Shown in pieces: positions 10,200 through 23,050 of a stretch of DNA of 64,000 nucleotides (positions within the stretch are counted from its first letter, which is position 1; each line of letters starts with the position of its first letter). A model generated the notes under the pieces. That model searched no databases. It was not told where the DNA came from and saw nothing but the letters and a program-made list of their open reading frames with translations. The DNA is from Coptis chinensis (Eukaryota > Streptophyta > Magnoliopsida > Ranunculales > Ranunculaceae), in contig CM027383.1 of NCBI GenBank assembly GCA_015680905.1, positions 87,701,001 to 87,765,000 on the forward strand, read 5' to 3'. The position numbers and the translations under genes were made by a program.

Positions 10200-13100
10200 C
10201 ATTTTTCTTCTGGAACAAAACCAGTTTCAAAGTTCCTTATTTGCCCTGGTTGTGGTCTTCACATGCAACAAACTGACTCAAAACTACCTGGTTATTTCAT
10301 CACCCCTTCTGTGAAAGATTCAGATTATAAACTAACTATTAACAGACAGCCCATTGCGGAAGAACCCGAGATTTCGAATTCTTTCAAAAGGGAGCTTGTT
10401 GAAGAACCGGAAATGGTTGACCCTAACCGTAGTAATGTTAAGCCTGTGGTTTGTGTTCGGTGTCAGTCGTTAAGGCATTATGGGAAAGTGAAAGATGCTA
10501 CTGTGGAGAATTTGCTTCCGGATTTCGATTTCGATCATACTATTGGTAGGAAATTGGTTACTAGTATTAGAACTCGGTCGATTGTTTTGATGGTTGTTGA
10601 TGCTTCGGATTTCGATGGGGCATTTCCTAGGAATGTTGCCAAGTTGGTTTCCGAGTCGATTGATGAGAATTTGACTGCTTGGAAAAATGGGAAGGTCGGG
10701 AAATGCACCTAGAGTGGTACTTGTGGTGACGAAAATTGATCTTCTTCCGCCTTCGTTGTCACCAACTAGATTGGAGCATTGGGTTAGGCAGCGCACTCGA
10801 GAAGGAGGTGCCAATAAGCTTACTAGTGTACATCTTGTTAGTTCAGTGAATGATTGGGGGTGAAGAATCTTGTGGATGATGTGTGTCAACTGGCGGGTGC
10901 GAGAGGAAATGTTTGGGCTATTGGAGCTCAGAATGCCGGAAAATCTACTTTGATCAATTCGATCGGGAAGCATGTCAGTGGGAAGATTACTCACTTAACT
11001 GAAGCTCCAGTTCCTGGCACTACTTTGGGGATTGTAAGAGTTGAGGGTATTCTCCCTGGTAATGTGAAATTGTTTGATACCCTAGGGCTTTTGAATCCTC
11101 AACCCCACCAAATTACGACAAGGTTGACGAGGGAAGAGCAAAAAATGGTGCATGTAAACAATGAGTTGAGACCAAGGACATACAGAATTAAGGTCAGTAT
11201 GTTTTGTGAATGGTTCATTTTGTATGTGTTTTGTCGAATTTGTTAGTTTTTATACAAAATTGTCTAGAAGGTGATAAATAGTGCTCATGCATCATATCTG
11301 GTAAACCATTTTGACAAATGCAGGACAGAATATTAGAAACATACAATCGTGTTTCATTTATTAATGCTACTACAGATACTAGTTCATCGTCATTATTATA
11401 TCAAAACTGCTTCTATTAGGTTGAAATGCCGAAGAAATGTATTTTTTCTCCTATGAGAGATATTGAGTCGATTAGAATAGAGGGTGGTGTAGTAAGACCA
11501 ATCCCACAAGCTTGTTATCCTGATTCAAAATCGTGGTGCAATGTGTATCCTCCCCTGTTCCGGTTGGGATGGAAGGGCAGAGGCCTTTGGTGTCCCCAAC
11601 CCTTGTGTGTGTTACATTATTAGTACTAACTAACCCTAGCGACTATTTTTCTACTTCCCAGGCCTCAAACTTGTATGATCTTTTTTGAATTTTTGGTTTG
11701 CTTTATTGTTTGTCTGCAACTTCTGTGATACTTCTCACTAGCCTGATCTTCAGTCCTTTTCAAACTTGTATCATATCATTTCACATATATCTGCTCATCA
11801 CCTATAGATGTTAATATTGTTGGGTTATAGAGCAAAAACACTTCTTTTAATATTCTGATTCGCATATTGTATACATCATTGCTCCTAATAATAATATGTT
11901 TAGGTGAAATGATTCATATCTCTCACATGACTTTCTGTGATCACATGTGCAATCCTCTTTCAATATCACCTAAGGATCCTGACTTCATTTCATGAAAGTT
12001 AATAATATATAAGTCGTGATAATATTCTATGAATAAAAGTATGGAATAAATGGATCATTAAGCTAAAGTAAGTTCTCTTGGTTTGATAGGGCTCATAATC
12101 CCATTTACTACAGTTGAGGACTGTGTTAGTCTAGACTTCTCTGTCTATGCGTTTCAGTAAATATGAAAATCACAACTTAGCTCAAATAATGAAGTCATAC
12201 ACAAGTTCTCACAAGCACTTATCAACAATTTTCACTTCGGATTATTCCATTGGAAGTTTGAAATCTTTGTAAAAAATTGCCATAAATGGTGATATATAGT
12301 AGTTTGGCTTTACTAAGTTATGGTTTATCAACACACAAGAAGCTTAGACATAAGTTAAGAGCATCTGTGTATAATAGAAACCTGTCTTTCTCAATATTTT
12401 CCACAAGTAGATAAGTTAATGTACTTTTTACATGTTACTCTTGTGGGAGTGTGATTCTTACTTATGTGGAGAAATATCCGTCCAATTCTCCAAGCTAGAA
12501 ATACTTTTGCGAATTGGTCCCTATTCTTCAAAGAGGAATGGGCTTTTTAAAGTTTTAGAAGGACCTGGAAGTTCAAAACTATATGAGTTAAGTTTACACT
12601 TAAGTGTTTAGACCTAAGAGTCTCAATCTATTTTTTCCTCTCTCCTTTTTGTTTCTTTTTTTCATGTGTGTGTGTGCGCGTGTGTGCATGTGTATTAATT
12701 CACATCTTATAAGCGATCGAGTTGTCTTTTTTTTTACAAGTAGAGGACCTTTGTTGTCTTAATTATATAGTAGACACAGAAAATCTTATCAAGGCCTTTT
12801 AGATTGGTAACAATATTGCTTTGAAATGGTATTTTATATGGATAGATTTCAATAGACTCAATAATCTCAAGTTCTCTAGCTGCAACCTCTTTGTCTGTGG
12901 TGAAGAGGAGCACATTGTTAGCTAGTGTTGGCCCTCAGATTTCGAAATGATCTGTCTCTATTAATGCCAATAACTTCAAACAACTGACTTTTTGTTCAAA
13001 TAAAGAGTTAGCTGACCCTCAATTGTAGAAACTTACTTCATTTAACCACACATTTTTGGTCGTTGAGGTGTCTGAGAAGTCCCACCAATCCTAGAAAAAA

Positions 13101-14592
13101 GAAAACAAAATGGATACTGGTTTTATGCATTGTATGGAACATGTTGTTGGAAGGTTGAATCTCCTCCAGTCACACTCAAAGAATCTTCTACTTTTGAATC
13201 TTTGATTGATGCCACTATGTCATAGGAAGTCTTAATTAGGTATTCATGTGAGTGCTTTTGAAAATATAAGTCAGTAATTGTTTTCTTTATTTGAAATCTT
13301 TACTCTGAGTTAGAGAAAAGGATGTCGATAACTAATTCTGGTTTTTAGACTTCTGTATGTGTTTTGAAAGTCTATTCCTTCCAGACGCAGACATAAAGTT
13401 GAGGATCACAAGTTCGTTCAGATAATGAACTCACACTCATGTTCCCATAATCACTTTAACTATAGTTTTCTCTTCTGTTGTTCTTTTCGAAGCTTCAATT
13501 TTTTGTTTAACTGGTCTGATATGTTGTAGTTTGGCTTTATAAGTTAATGTTTATCGACTCTGAAGAGCTTAAGAGTATCTGTTTGTATTATAGAAAGCTA
13601 TGAAGCTGTCAATCTCAATTTTTTTTTCTAAATGTACGACAGATTAGTGTAATCTTTTACTTGTTACTCTGGTGAGAATGTGGTGCTCAGCTATGTGGAG
13701 AATTATGCATCCAGTTATCCGATTTCTGAAATATTTCTGAAGGGGATGTTAATTAGAAAGGACTACTCAAATAAATTCAGGGCTGTGCCACCGTTTCCCC
13801 CCGGTTTTTTTACTACATTGGTTTGCACTTTATGGAACATGTTGGACATCTAATCTCCTCCAGTCACAATCAAAGAATCTTGCATTGTGAGTGATGCCTT
13901 TGTTTCATAGGAAGCTGTAAGTAGGTATACACGCGAGTTATTTTTGAAAATTAAGGAGGTTATGACTCTGAGTTCCGGATAAGTGAGTCTGCAAAATTCA
14001 ATGTGCAGACATTGCAAGAGGACTAAGAAACTTGAAAATGAAAAATCCTACTTTCTTTTAACTATAAGTACATGAGTCCCAAAGGTGTATACTGGTGTAA
14101 TCTTTTGATATCCGCCTCTTTTTCTTAATAGATTTTTTTTGGTGATCGACAGGCAGGTCATACGGTTCACATTGCTGGACTCATGAGGTTGGATGTTGAA
14201 GAAGCATCTTCCGAGTCAGTTTACATTACAGTATGGGCATCTCCTTATCTCCTGCTTCACATGCGGAAAACTGAGAATGTGAGCACAATGCTAGAAAACC
14301 ATTTTGGTCTTCAATTACAGGTAATCTCTGGAATTTCGCTGATGGATGAATGGATTTTAAACTACGGTTATAATATTTGTATTATATAGGGGCATCCAAA
14401 TATCCAAATGTTGTATTACGCAGTTTGCTAATTCCTCAAAGAGCACAGTTTTTTGAACTTGGTAGCTTTACAGGCTCAAAAGTCGTTTCCAGTGCTGATC
14501 GAGTTTCAAACAAGAATCTAAGCAAAAAACCAAAGAAACAGCTAGAGCAGAAAGAAGTAGCTTCTGATGCAACATTGCCTGTAACAGTGTAA
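10200..14592 (+). pseudogene. BPG2-type circularly permuted GTPase, degraded
   Basis: The exons read as 10200-11192, 14153-14320 and 14390-14592. The protein matches the plant YqeH-like family (BPG2 and relatives), which acts in plastid ribosome biogenesis. Visible parts in order are a CPGC ... CVRC zinc knuckle, LLPDFDFDHTIGR, VVDASDFDG, the G4 box TKID, the G1 P-loop GAQNAGKST and a G3-like DTLG (normally DTPG). G4 before G1 is the circular permutation. Damage: a +1 shift near 10697 and a compensating -1 shift near 10860 put TKID out of frame, and there is no convincing ATG or transit peptide upstream of CPGC, where the frame is closed by a TGA near 10095. The family segment after exon 2 (about 80 residues) is missing, and the last exon, recognisable from LLIPQRAQFFELGSF, is out of frame after a 69-bp intron. 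Sequencing errors could explain the two small shifts but not the missing segment. Confidence 0.85.
11193..14152 (+). other. 2.96-kb intron of the GTPase gene with an internal duplication
   Basis: The donor GTCAGT follows ...RTYRIK and the acceptor TGATCGACAG precedes AGHTVHI, with phase 0 on both sides. The intron contains a diverged tandem duplication: about 12150-13280 resembles 13375-13960. Shared blocks include TAGTTTGGCTTTA...AAGTTA, a TTTTACATGTTACTC-like block, and AATCTCCTCCAGTCACA...TCAAAGAATCTT. Confidence 0.75.
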
Positions 14593-15421
14593 CAGCTGAA
14601 TAGCTGATGTAATATGAGCCCTTGCTCATATTTTTTCAGGGGGAAACACAGGAGAAAATCATATGTCAAATTTGAGCTTAAAGTGGAAGACCAATTTGCA
14701 GCAATGAGAGATGGTTTTAAGATAAGGATCAGAAGAAAAAGACATCATCATGTCTTGGTAGCAACACATGGTTTTTTAAGAATTATAATTCCTTTTTGTT
14801 ACAAGGTAATAAGGTGGCCAGTTTGCTTCTCCTCTCGCGCCAACCGTCTTGCCAGCAATGCAGCAGTTGCAAACTTCAACAGCTTAAACATTACATAATA
14901 GACCAAAGTCTAGATGGAGGAATCATGGAAGTGCTGAAATGAAATCCCAAATTTTTTATTCCACTCAAAAGTTTCAAAAAAAATACAGCTCTCCATAATA
15001 ATTGGATGCACGAGTGGTACAATCAAATACGACAAAAGGAAGTAAAAAATCATATCCGGAACTATATGCCACGTAAGCTACTACTTCACATCAAACTCTC
15101 ACTCCCCTCTTTATTAAAACACACAAAACCGACCCAAACAGCACCAACCCTAGATCTACCTCGCATACCGCACAATCTAAAATCAACGGTCAATAACTAA
15201 AGCACACATCCTCCTTCGAACTAACTAAAGACCACCCTATTATCCAACCAAACTCAAAAAAGGTTCAAAACTCTCAAACCCAAGTTTCGATATTCTTATG
15301 GATCTGGTTTTTCAACTTATTATTATTTCGTACATGAACAACTCCGAAACATATTGAACTCTTTTTTTTTTTTTTTGCCTTCCTTGTTGAGAGAGTAGTG
15401 AGTGAGAGAGAAGAGAGAGAG
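14593..15421. other. Spacer between the GTPase remnant and the Alfin-like gene
   Basis: This must hold the 3' flank of the GTPase locus and the promoter and 5' UTR of the Alfin-like gene. Just before the ATG at 15422 is a T-run (15361-15376) and a GA-rich leader (AGTGAGTGAGAGAGAAGAGAG). The 95-codon frame at 14614-14898 has no recognisable domain and is probably chance. Confidence 0.6.
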
Positions 15422-18400
15422 ATGGAAATGGCACCAATAAGTTCGCCGCCACGTACGGTTGAAGAGATCTTTAAAGATTACAGTGGTCGTCGTACTGGAA
15501 TCATTCGTGCCTTAACCTTTGGTAATTTTTTTTTTTTTTTTTTTTTACTCAACGTTTCATTATTAAACCCTAAAACTTTACTTTGTAATTTTGTAGATGT
15601 GGACGAGTTCTACGCTCTTTGTGATCCAGGTATGATTTTCTAGATATAAAGTTTGTTTATTTAATGAATTAGATGGCTGGAATTTGAAATTGAAACCGAT
15701 ATAATGAAATATTTCGGTTTAATTATTTGTTAAAGAAGTGAAATTTTGGGTTTGTGTTTATATGTAATTGAGCAGAGAAGGAGAATTTATGTTTGTATGG
15801 ACATCCGAATGATAGTTGGGAAGTAACATTACCAGCTGAAGAAGTTCCACCTGAACTTCCTGAACCAGCTTTGGGGATTAATTTCGCAAGAGATGGGATG
15901 GTTCGTAGGGATTGGTTGTCCCTTGTTGCTATGCATAGCGATTCCTGGTTGCTTTCTGTCGCTTTCTATCTTGCTGCTCCCTTTAATCGCAATGAAAGGT
16001 TTGATACTTTCTTTATTACAACTTGATTTATCAACTCTATTTTGACAATTTAGTGACACTTATTAATTAATTAATTCACTTATTTTTCCTTCGTGTGGAT
16101 AATTCTAATTTGTTAGGACGAGTTCCCTGTATGTTTATCTTTTGGTGTTTGTATACTAGATCGTTATATACTTATATCCATGGGGTTGTGCTAATATGTT
16201 TTGGAGTTACTATAGCGGGACTGTGGGAACCGGAATTCCCATTTCTCATTTTCAGTGTGTCAATGACTTGTTAATTTGGAAGTAACTTGCATGTGAGATA
16301 TCTTTAGAAGGTTTCTGCGTCTTGAACGGTGGTTTTAAATATGCCTGGCAAGATAGTGACTTTTGGGACTGTAGTGAGTTTCCAGCTCATCACACTAGGA
16401 GAACTACTTTAGGGCATTCTTTTGTGTTTGCAGCTTAGGTGCAAAGTAGATTTTAAATCTATATGGGGGTTGTTTCGGAAAATTTTGGGACATGATCTGT
16501 AGAGTGGACGCCTAATATCTACCCCCTGGAGTGATATGATGGTCCTGTAACGAAGCCTGTTAGGCTTCCCAATTAGTATTTTTTTTTTTATTAGTTTCAA
16601 GTGGGTTTAGCCGTTTAGGTATACTCTTTGGGAGTTGAATGGATGTTCCTAGAATAGGAGGCAAAACAAATTCATATTTTGAGGCACCCTTTTGGAAATG
16701 ACTTCTGCACTGACTTGGATGACAATGTCTCTATATGATAATCACAATTGAAAAATATGTTTGGAGCATTTACGGATGAGACATTTAAGGCAATGGTCAC
16801 ATTTTATGGTGATAGGGATGGAAATAGATCCCTAAAGGTTTAGCCAGTTTGATGAAATGGATATGTTTCAAGTCGCGGAAGAGGGATTTGAGTGAAAGTG
16901 TAGGTGGTTGGTGATCCTTCCTTTGAATATGCTACACCAGGAAGGAATTTCAGTGACCATTTTTCAATGCATTTGTTTCTAAAAGCAAGGAAGCCTTCTG
17001 GCATTGGGTTGGGATTATCAATAAAATGCTTGAATATTTCATTGTGTATCCTCTGAAGTTGATTTGTCAAGCGATTTAACTTCTATTTCCCTGACGTTAC
17101 TTCACAGGTAAATATCGAGTGAAGTCCCATAATGTTAGGTGTCACCCAAATTTTGTCATCCAATAACTCAGCATTTTAAATTTGCGTTTCAGGAAAAGCT
17201 TTTATGGTATTTAGTCTTGTACTTAGATTTGGACTACTCGGGGAGTGAGGGGATAGATTGGTAGGAGGACTAGACATGGAGGTAGGGCCACTCAAGAGAG
17301 TGATATGAGGGAGGATGGTAACTGATGGTATGCTTTTGTGATGGTGCTGTGTGGGTTTTACCATTGGGGTACTTGGGTGTTGGGTATGGTCTTGGATTAA
17401 TAGCTTGGTGTTCATGTAATTACTGGTGTTATATGAATATCTGCACTAACCTAATTAAGTGAACTAGGCGAACTAGGTGAACTAGGTGGATGTTCAAGAT
17501 TCAACAATTGGATTTTACTAGGTATTTTGGAAATATGCCAGTGGTTAACCTACGTGGGAAAGAAATACTAGTTGGAAAGTGTAAATGTTAACCAAATTTG
17601 CTGTCCCCATATATTACCTTTTTTCAGAAAAGTACTAGCAATGCACAGTTCGTAGCAGATGCTTTTTGGACAATGTGCTATAAGGACAAGACGATAAAAA
17701 TTTGTATGCAAATGGGGTGTCTTGTGTGGTCTGTTTGAAAATGAGAAACCATGTGCTGGGGAGGAAGTGGAGGTTATTATCAACTCCTCATGTTTGCATC
17801 TCTTTACTAAAGAGGGTTCTTTCAACTATGGAACCAAGTAAAGAATTCCCTTACTGGATATGGATATCGAACTAAATGCTGTATGTTGAAATGTTTATGA
17901 GGTTAATCTCGAATTTTATCTTAAATTTTCATCAGTTACAAGTTCTAATTAACTCTTCAGTTGTAAATCCTTAACAACATGAAAATTTAGGGCGCGGCAT
18001 TATGGTGACATTAAAAGTAAACATTATGGTGATGTTATGAGACTCAAATCTAGGCTTGTCAGGGAGAATGTTTCAGGTCATGTTGAATGGGTGGTTTGAT
18101 TATTACAGAACTTCGAAGAGTTGCGTCTTAATGGGAATATCAGACATGTCCGTCCTTTTCTAAAATTAGATGCAAACAATGGGATGATGATGACGATGCC
18201 TTTGTTATCCGTTGGATAAGGTATAGCTCGACTGCTCGAGGATGGTATGCTGAATATGACACCTGACCCACACTGGATTTGCCTTAAATTGCAAACATGC
18301 CCTCACCCTTGACTGTAATTATTAGGGGTGTGCATAAAACCAAGAGAACCGACTGAACCGGACTGACCCGAGCGGTTTTGGTCCGTTATCCATGCAGAAC

Positions 18401-21170
18401 CGGTTCAGTTCGGTTTGGAAAAGCATAAAACTGAGCCCCTCAGTTCGGTCCTCGGTTAAAGACAGTTTAAAACTGTGAAAACCCGACCCGACTCTAATTT
18501 AGCTATTGTCCGTTTTAATTTTGAAATATGGGCCCCTTTAACTTTAGATTTTTTTATAGGTACGGGAAAAAAACAAAAAGATGATATGCGTTGAATGTTC
18601 ACATCTCACTCATAATTGAATACTGCAAAGATTCCAAAAGGGTATAGTGCACATGGGCCAACAGTTCTTATTTCTTAATATCAAACACATCATCGTTATC
18701 ATCAAACTCACTCACCATTAACAGTTAACACAACCACCGATCAGATCCCATCTCTCTCCTCACCCTTTACCCAACTCTTCAGATCTAAACTCCCATCAAC
18801 ACCAACAGGAGAAGTTTCAATGATCTCTTCATAACCCAAAAAATCAAATCAAAACAGTTTAAATTACACTTCTCATCTCGATCCATCAAAATTAATTTTA
18901 GAAGCAATTGTGTATGGGGGAATCCATTTTAGTGAGTATGAGAGTCCAAGCCTCCAACTGCCTTGTTGGATTTTTTTTTCCAATTTGATCTATAACCGAA
19001 AATCCGACACAACCGATCCGAAATATTGGGTCAGTTGCGGATCGGTTTCTGAAACTTATCGGTTCGGTTCGGATGGCTATTTTAGCAAACCAAACAGGTC
19101 AGTTCGGTTGTCGGTTTAAACCCGAACCGACTGACGACCGAACCCGTGCACACCCCTAGTAATTATAGTTACAAATTTTACAATTGTTAATAACAATCTC
19201 CCCCTCCCCCTCTAGATGTGTAGATTGGACCATCACATGCTACTGTTGAGGCCTCGAGGTGATAAGTATGTGGAGGATCTAACACTGAGGATGGCATTCT
19301 TAAGGTTGTTGGTCTTCGTTTACTCTGGATATAGATAGCCCAAGGGAGCATGTTTGAAAGACACCTAGTCCACAGGGGGCAATGGTAATGCCAAAGTTTA
19401 GTGCATATGTTAGTTAGTGATCAAAGACATGAAGTAATGATTACTAATATCATACTACGTTGAGACCTTTTGAGGAAAACTCCAAATCTGTGGACCCAAG
19501 CTATAGGCCTGGACTTAGGTGACTAAGTGGGGAGAGTTCATGAAAGTATGTGGTAGATCTTTAAATTACCATCCCGCAGATTGGTTTCTAATTTTTGAAT
19601 TAAGGTATGTAAGATTCTTCATTGAATCTATGTTTCTTCAAGTACTTTCTATCACATATTGTCTAAGATTCTTTATTGGCAAGATTTTTAGGAATGGAAA
19701 GTTTGGTGATTTGAAATTGGGTTACACTTTATGCTTCACAGCTGGTTTTTGTTTTTGCTCTCTTGGTCCCTTTTGGCAAAGCCTATTTAAACCCCAACAG
19801 AGTTGGCTCTTGAAAATGCAGAATTAACTATTTCGCCTAATGAGGGTGTTGTAACAGCTTTAAGTACATCAAAATAATTTTCAGAAGTTCAAGCTGACAT
19901 TTAAGCTTTGCTGAATGATAAGATCTGGGTGGCATTTGACTTCATGCAGCTTGAGTTAAATGTAGTGTTGAGCATTTTGATAGGTGCACCAGCCACATAC
20001 AAATCCAAGAGATTTGTTCGACTCGTTATATCTGTTCAACTCGCTTAAACCTAAAACCCCTTATAAACAATAGAGACAAATTAGAGTTAAATGGGGAATT
20101 GGAACAGAAGTTTTGACATAGTCATAATTAGAATGGGACTGCTACTTAAGCATTACAGGTGTATTTCTAGATTGTTTTGAACTATTTTGAGCATGCCACA
20201 AACATGGTACACGTGCACACAACTGGGCATGATTTAAAAGTCTCAGTTAATTACTCGAGTTGTTTAGTTTGGAGATTTTTTTAACTGTACAAATGGAAAA
20301 AGATTTTTAAAATTTTCCTGGTAATAAATCTATTTGATAAACTTACAGTCCGGTTTCACAAAGGTTATAGTTCTTTTTCTAGACCATCTGTTTTATATAT
20401 TTCCACTCAAAGAAGACATATATGGATGATTAAAACCATTCCATTTTCATCAAATTTTGCACCACGTTTATGGAGCATGGAGTTTCTTCAATAACATAAT
20501 TTGGGGTTTGGATATTGCTCATGTTATTTACTATAGGCATGTTTAGTTAGTGAAACTTAATAAAAGTATAAGAATCCTGATGGCAAAGTAGACTAGCATG
20601 CTTCTTGCTCTTGCATTATTAACTTCAGATATGACTTCTTTGGTTTTCGCATGACAGGAAGCGCCTATTCAACTTGATCAATGATCTGCCCACCGTCTTT
20701 GAAGTGGTGACGGAAAGGAAGCCAGTGAAAGAGAAGCCCAGTGTGGATAGTGGAAGCAAATCCAGACTCGGCACAAAGGTAAATGCATCATTTTTAATTA
20801 GAGCTTTAATAGCCATCTCAACCAAATGTTACTGCTGGAAAAGTAGGGATATGCCGGAAAAGAACTTGCCTTTTGGCCATATCTGTTAATCTAAATCAAA
20901 TTGTTGTGTACTGGGCAGAGATCTAGCGACGGACAGGTAAAAAACAACAAACTGGCAGATGAGGCTTATATGGAAGATGAAGATGAACACAGTGAAACCC
21001 TCTGTGGAACTTGCGGTGGTAATTACAATGCGAATGAATTTTGGATTGGCTGTGATATCTGTGAGAGGTGGTACCACGGAAAGTGTGTGAAGATAACACC
21101 TGCAAAGGCTGAGAACATAAAACAATATAAGTGCCCTTCCTGCAGCGGCATGAAGAAAGGCAGGATGTAG
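15422..21170 (+). CDS. Alfin-like PHD-finger protein
   Basis: The five exons are 15422-15521, 15597-15629, 15776-15998, 20658-20778 and 20919-21170. All junctions are GT-AG and the phases join exactly to give 242 residues, close to the family's usual ~250. The N-terminal Alfin (DUF3594) domain starts with [23 protein letters not shown] and includes [33 protein letters not shown] text and [21 protein letters not shown] variable, charged linker follows (residues ~145-187). The C-terminal PHD finger starts at C188 with [19 protein letters not shown] and continues through YHGKC to CPSC, with all Cys4-His-Cys3 ligands present. Known family members are nuclear and bind trimethylated H3K4; the GCD and W residues of the reader pocket are present. 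The start is the first of two close ATGs (MEM). Intron 3 is 4.66 kb and contains a hAT-type element. No damage is seen, so the gene is probably functional. Confidence 0.96.
18323..19158. mobile_element. Non-autonomous hAT-type element inside the Alfin-like intron
   Basis: The 836-bp element has perfect 12-bp terminal inverted repeats, TAGGGGTGTGCA and TGCACACCCCTA. It is flanked by a perfect 8-bp target duplication GTAATTAT (18315-18322 and 19159-19166), the hallmark of hAT transposition. Sub-terminal regions are rich in GGTTCGGTT and its complement. It has no transposase. Confidence 0.93.
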
Positions 21171-23050
21171 TCACTGAAGCTGATAAACAGGTAACTTTTT
21201 TCGGTACTGGCGTCAATGTAGCAATGGAAGTAAGTTAATAGGGATATTTAGTGTTGTGATATTTATTTATGATCGATGCTCTAAAGGGGATCTAGTTCAC
21301 CCATACCTCCTAGAACGCTTTTGTTGTTGTTTCTGTGTATTAGAATATTTTTTGGTTATCCTAATTCCTGGAATGGTTTATCACTTGAAATTATTCTCTA
21401 GCGTAATTGTACTTAACAGCAGGCTACTACTGATATGATTACACTTCCGTTAGGGGGTCCTACAATCCTGATGGTATGTACTTATGTTTGAGAAAAATCT
21501 ACTGTGTAATATTTTGCATGAATTCTCCACCATGCTGTCCTATTTACACAGGTCCTCCTTTTCTAATTTTGGTGACACATCAGTTGGATGGGCTGAAATG
21601 TGTTATCCTCGAAATACTAGGTATAAGAGGGATTTGGGAAGACATGGACTTGGATCTATTTAAGGAGTTTCGTTTTTCTTTTTGGTATCCCCAGGCGGAG
21701 GCAACCTGATACCTGTTTTGGATTGTGATATTATTGAGCTTTGGGCTGATGTTATCAAAAGCTATAATGGGAAACCCCATGGTACTGGTTTTCTTGGGTT
21801 GTAACCTCTGTCCATTTGGCGTACTTGTAGTAATATAAATGTGAGTATTTGATTGTTTCTGGCAGTGGGGGATGGTCTGGCAAAGTATTTTGTGCTGGTT
21901 AACATTATTATTGAAGTAGAGTTATGTAGGGTGCCTCTGCTTCTGATCACCTTGATTGTTTTACTAGAGGCATATCTGGAGTTTGATGAATATACTCACA
22001 AGTTTGGGTTAGACGTAAATATTTTGTTAAAATTCATACCATGGGTACATTGTCAACTTAAGGGTTAGATGATCTGGAGGTCAGGGTCTAAGCCCGAGGA
22101 AAGGTGAAGCAGTGATGAAAGTACTAATTTAAAGTTGAGTAAAACTAGAACGTTAGTAATTGTGAGAAAAAACTTCTGAAATGTCAAGTGCCTTTCAAAT
22201 GGAAAAGCAATTGGAGTATAGTTCAAACAACAAGGGACTTTTTTTTCTCGCAGAGTGGAAAATTCTATGGATTTGAGACTGATTTGAGCTTGGAAAATTT
22301 CTCCTGAACCTCGGAATTTTGATAGGAAAAATTACACGAAGGTTTCCCCCTAGGTTGAATGCCCCTTACAGCTTACTTCCCTGGTGAAAAGTAAAGGTGT
22401 CGAAACAGTCTTGCGAGCTGTGATCTAATAATGAGAAATTTTGTTGGCAAACCTTGCTTTCTTGGGAATTAGGCTTTTTATTAGCACTTGGGGAAACCAA
22501 CACGACAGAAACCGTGTGTGATATAGTGGCACAAGCGTTGTAGAATATTATCTCAAATTGATATTTCTAGTAGATCTTGTTGATGATTTCATTGCTCATA
22601 GCCAAAAGAAGTCGATGCAAATAATCACTTTTTTTCTGCTCTGTAGAGAACTATCATGCTTCTCTAAAGGCTGTATATACTAGAGAAAGTGAAAAGTGAA
22701 AAACGTGTTAATATGAATAAATTTTAGCGTAAAGTTTTCAAAGTTTTAAAGTAAACTTTGGCTGACGCGATATTGTCCCCAAACAAAGAGGCAGCTTCCA
22801 CTAAGGAACTATGCACTTTCTAGAGCTGCGTTGGCGAGCCTGACAATAGAGAAAAAATAGAGAAAAATGTATTTGATATCTCCAACCTTTTGATGCTAAA
22901 TTGTGTAGATATACAAGAGGATAAAAGTGGTGTAACCTATGTAAGTCTTTTGAATGTAGATCAAGGTCTGCCTAACCCTTAAGCTATTAAAAAAAAAAAT
23001 GTGCACTTTCTCTTACCTTTCTACAGCCAAAAAGGACAAGCCCAATGGGC
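21171..23050. other. Downstream flank of the Alfin-like gene
   Basis: The start of this stretch is likely 3' UTR. A GT following AAACAG at 21190 could even be a UTR intron donor. Short frames here (for example 21476-21709 and 21853-22068) have no recognisable domains. Nothing else is seen. Confidence 0.5.

Noticed and set aside
14614..14898. 95-codon frame after the GTPase stop codon
   Set aside because: No family pattern, and its position fits a 3' UTR or flank of the degraded gene.
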